Origin: Longimicrobium sp.
GTDB taxonomy: Bacteria; Gemmatimonadota; Gemmatimonadetes; Longimicrobiales; Longimicrobiaceae
Assembly: GCA_030446945.1 (NCBI GenBank)
Contig: JAUJMI010000134.1
Location: 1-8,649 of the forward strand
DNA length: 8,649 nucleotides
Reading direction: 5' to 3'
Shown here: positions 7,099 through 8,649 of the stretch, one piece after another
Layout of the letters: each line of letters begins with the position of its first letter
Position numbering within the stretch: the first letter of the stretch is position 1
Position numbers and translations under genes: made by a program
Notes under the pieces: model-generated
Database searches by the model: none
Seen by the model: only the letters and a program-made list of their open reading frames with translations
Told to the model about the DNA's origin: nothing

Positions 7099-7133
7099 AC
7101 CGCCCCGCGTCCGGTCCGGACGCGGGGCGGTTT
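7097..7133. terminator. Strong bidirectional intrinsic terminator hairpin
   Basis: A perfect inverted repeat: AAACCGCCCCGCGTCCG at 7097-7113 pairs with 7117-7133 around the loop GTC, a 17-bp uninterrupted stem. On the plus strand the arm ends in TTT and continues GTGTT; on the minus strand it ends in TTT and continues AGACG. It lies between convergent units, the toxin-antitoxin remnant on plus and the carbonic anhydrase stop at 7185 on minus, so it can terminate both. The A/T ends of the stem supply the short U-runs. Confidence 0.85.
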
Positions 7134-7184
7134 GTGTTCTGGAACCAGCTCGATGCCATACTTTCTACGGGTGGGCTCCGCGCT

Positions 7185-7904
7185 TCACCCCCGACGGCGG
7201 GGCTGCGCGGGCTGGGGCTCCACGAGTGTGACGAGGCCCGTGCGGAAGTTGAACATCCCGCCGGTGACGACCACCTTGCGTGCCCGCAGCCCGGTGGCGA
7301 GCACGGGCGAGGCCGCGCGCAGGATGTCCACCTGGTTCCTCACGTTCTCCACGACCACCGCGTCCAGGCCCCGGTCGTGCGCCTCTTCCACGGCGGGGCG
7401 GATGTAGGGGTAAAGGCTCCCGATCTGCCCCGGCACCGCCGCGCCCTCCATGGTGGCCTTCACCGCGCCGCAGGCACTGTGGCCCAGCACCATCACCAGC
7501 TTCGCTCCAAGGACCTCCGTCGCGTACTCCAGGCTCCCAATGATCTCGGAGGTGGCGATGTTGCCCGCCACGCGCGCCACGAACACGTCGCCGAAGCCCT
7601 GGTCGAAGAGGATCTCCACCGGCAGGCGCGAGTCCGCGCAGGTGAGCACGGCCGCAAAGGGGGCCTGCTTGGTCCCGAGCTCCTGGAGCCGCGCCAGGCT
7701 GCGGTTCGGGTTGGTCACCTTCCCCTGCGCGAAGCGCACGTTGCCCTCCATCATGGCGCGAAGCGCTTCCCGCGGCGTGCCGGGTGAGGCGGTGCGCGCG
7801 CCCTGCGCGGCGAGAACGCCGGCCGCGGCAGACGGCGCCAGCGCGGCGGCACCCATCCGGGCGAGCCACTGCCGCCGGCTGATCGTGGGGTCCAACGGGT
7901 TCAT
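7185..7904 (-). CDS. Tat-exported beta-class carbonic anhydrase
   Basis: A 239-residue zinc enzyme interconverting CO2 and bicarbonate. The N terminus carries a twin-arginine signal: SRRQWLARMG (Arg10-Arg11) followed by the Ala-rich stretch AAALAPSAAAGVLAA, so the folded, metal-loaded enzyme should be exported through Tat to the periplasm. The beta-CA zinc site is complete: Cys89, Asp91 and Arg93 in CADSR, then His142 and Cys145 in GHSACGAV. The family segments EGNVRFAQG (53-61), FVARVAGNIA (108-117) and GSLEYATEVLGAKLVMVLGH (123-142) are present. It ends with a Pro/Arg-rich tail (QPAQPRRRG). The start ATG at 7904 has a strong GGAGG six bases upstream. It is a single-gene unit with the hairpin terminator 52 bases past its stop. 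A regulatory rather than catalytic role is possible but nothing shows it. Confidence 0.93.
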   Translation of the reverse strand: MNPLDPTISRRQWLARMGAAALAPSAAAGVLAAQGARTASPGTPREALRAMMEGNVRFAQGKVTNPNRSLARLQELGTKQAPFAAVLTCADSRLPVEILFDQGFGDVFVARVAGNIATSEIIGSLEYATEVLGAKLVMVLGHSACGAVKATMEGAAVPGQIGSLYPYIRPAVEEAHDRGLDAVVVENVRNQVDILRAASPVLATGLRARKVVVTGGMFNFRTGLVTLVEPQPAQPRRRG

Positions 7905-8126
7905 GAGCTACCTCCATCAGGAATCGGGGCGCCGTGCCGGCGCATGCGAGAGGGCGGTTCGCGTTGCAAATCCGGCGCCCCACCCGCAGCCGCAGAGCAG
8001 CTCCTTGCTCGCGGCCCGGCTCGTGCGGCGTCCCCGCCGGCGGATGCGCCGTAGCGGCACCGGGGTTGCACGGCTTATCCTGTTGGCAGCGAAGCTATTC
8101 ACGCAACGCCGGAAGACGAGTCCCCC
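7905..8126. other. Divergent promoter region between carbonic anhydrase and phosphotransferase genes
   Basis: These 222 bases separate the start codons of two divergently read genes, so they should carry both promoters. The bases nearest the carbonic anhydrase hold its GGAGG ribosome-binding site (7910-7915 on the minus strand). The plus-strand half contains an AT-richer island near 8066-8100 (TTGCAC, TTATCCTG, GCTATTC), but no pair of hexamers has acceptable spacing. No small gene or RNA is recognised here. Confidence 0.4.
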
Positions 8127-8649
8127 GTGGAGCAGATCTTTATCCGTTTGTTCGAAGAGCGGTTCGGCAAGGCGCCCGCCTCCATCCTCCAGATCGAGGG
8201 CGATGGCTCCAGCCGGGCCATGTACCGCGTGATCGGCGACGCGATGGAGACGGCGGTCGGCGTGGTGGGGCCGGACCGCGACGAGAACCGCGCCTTCCTC
8301 TCGTACACGCGCGCCTTCCGCTCCATCGGCCTTCCGGTGCCGGAGATCTACGCGGTGGACGAGGAGGCGGGGCTGTACCTGGAAGAGGACCTGGGGGAGA
8401 CGACGCTCTTCGACGCCATCGTCGAGGCGCGCGCGGAGGACCCGGGGGCCGATTTCCCCGCGGCCATGATCCCCGTATACGAGCGGATCCTGGAGATCCT
8501 CCCCCGCTTCCAGGTGGAGGGGGGGAAGGTGATCGACTACTCGGTGGCGTACCCGCGCGCCGCGTTCGACCGCCAGTCGATCCTGTGGGACCTCAACTAC
8601 TTCAAGTACCACTTCCTCAAGCTGGCGCACGTCGACTTCAACGAGGCGC
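8127..8649 (+). CDS. Aminoglycoside/sugar phosphotransferase-family protein (APH fold); cut by the right edge
   Basis: A GTG at 8127 starts a frame that stays open to the window end (174 codons), reading MEQIFIRLFEERFGKAP with GTG read as Met. Features of the APH/choline-kinase-like fold are visible: a glycine/serine nucleotide loop GDGSSRAMYRV near residues 25-35, ENRAFLSYTRAFRSIGLPVP near 55-74, hinge LYLEEDLGETTLFDAI near 84-99, and DYSVAYPRAAFDRQSILWDL then NYFKYHFLKL near the cut. The catalytic HxD and DFG-like segments lie beyond the edge. The pattern resembles Bacteroidota-type proteins of COG3178, the group that includes AmgK (cell-wall sugar kinase), some of which carry a C-terminal RapZ-like domain; the substrate is therefore uncertain. 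GGAAG at 8111-8115 is a possible, rather distant, ribosome-binding site. No upstream in-frame ATG or GTG is evident nearby. Confidence 0.8.
   Translation, partial: MEQIFIRLFEERFGKAPASILQIEGDGSSRAMYRVIGDAMETAVGVVGPDRDENRAFLSYTRAFRSIGLPVPEIYAVDEEAGLYLEEDLGETTLFDAIVEARAEDPGADFPAAMIPVYERILEILPRFQVEGGKVIDYSVAYPRAAFDRQSILWDLNYFKYHFLKLAHVDFNEA

Noticed and set aside
4359..7787. A 1142-codon open frame on the plus strand, antisense to the DUF255 gene and the carbonic anhydrase
   Set aside because: The translation is Arg/His/Gln/Val-rich without domains and mirrors the codon pattern of the well-supported minus-strand genes. Long antisense frames are expected in GC-rich DNA, and it also crosses the toxin-antitoxin remnant and the terminator.
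8066..8100. Possible sigma-70-like promoter (TTGCAC ... CTATTC) before the phosphotransferase
   Set aside because: The spacing is about 23 bases, too long for a standard promoter, and the -35 matches consensus poorly.
1..8649. CRISPR arrays, tRNA or rRNA genes, IS terminal repeats, or a multi-gene defence island
   Set aside because: No regularly spaced repeats, cloverleaf-like segments, transposase or integrase reading frames, or defence-type enzyme sets were seen. The only conflict-type genes are one intact vapBC pair and one decayed toxin-antitoxin remnant.

Overview
The window is a GC-rich bacterial chromosome segment with strong G/C third-position bias. The gene content (exported Xaa-Pro aminopeptidase, YyaL/DUF255 thioredoxin-fold protein, twin-arginine beta-carbonic anhydrase, Bacteroidota-like sugar/aminoglycoside phosphotransferase, several lipoproteins, type II toxin-antitoxin genes) suggests a Gram-negative member of Gemmatimonadota, perhaps Longimicrobiaceae. 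This placement comes from recognising family styles, not from a search.

Layout. Nearly everything up to 7.9 kb is on the minus strand, read from high to low coordinates. At the left edge a lipoprotein alpha/beta hydrolase (83-1180) overlaps by ATGA the start of a gene that runs off the window (1-86, possibly DUF429-like). Next comes a complete vapBC toxin-antitoxin pair (1343-1977) with a candidate operator upstream. A four-gene minus-strand group follows: a DUF255/YyaL protein (4671-6722), a small lipoprotein (4127-4600), an exported M24 aminopeptidase P (2526-4085), and an unrecognised 145-residue protein (2092-2529) coupled to the peptidase by ATGA. Between 6832 and 7098, on the plus strand, is the wreck of a second toxin-antitoxin module: the N-terminal part of a Phd/YefM antitoxin fused out of frame to the C-terminal part of a RelE/ParE toxin. 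A 17-bp perfect-stem hairpin (7097-7133) then separates it from a convergent Tat-exported beta-carbonic anhydrase (7185-7904, minus). A 222-base divergent spacer leads to a plus-strand phosphotransferase that is cut by the right edge (8127-8649).

How the parts work together. Four proteins carry export signals: two lipoproteins, one Sec substrate and one Tat substrate. Most of the window therefore serves the cell envelope, in peptide trimming, ester or peptide hydrolysis and CO2/bicarbonate exchange. The two toxin-antitoxin loci, one intact and one decayed, are the accessory component. I see no CRISPR array, tRNA, rRNA, IS element or recognisable defence system. The best candidates for something undescribed are the coupled 145-residue protein and the small lipoprotein.
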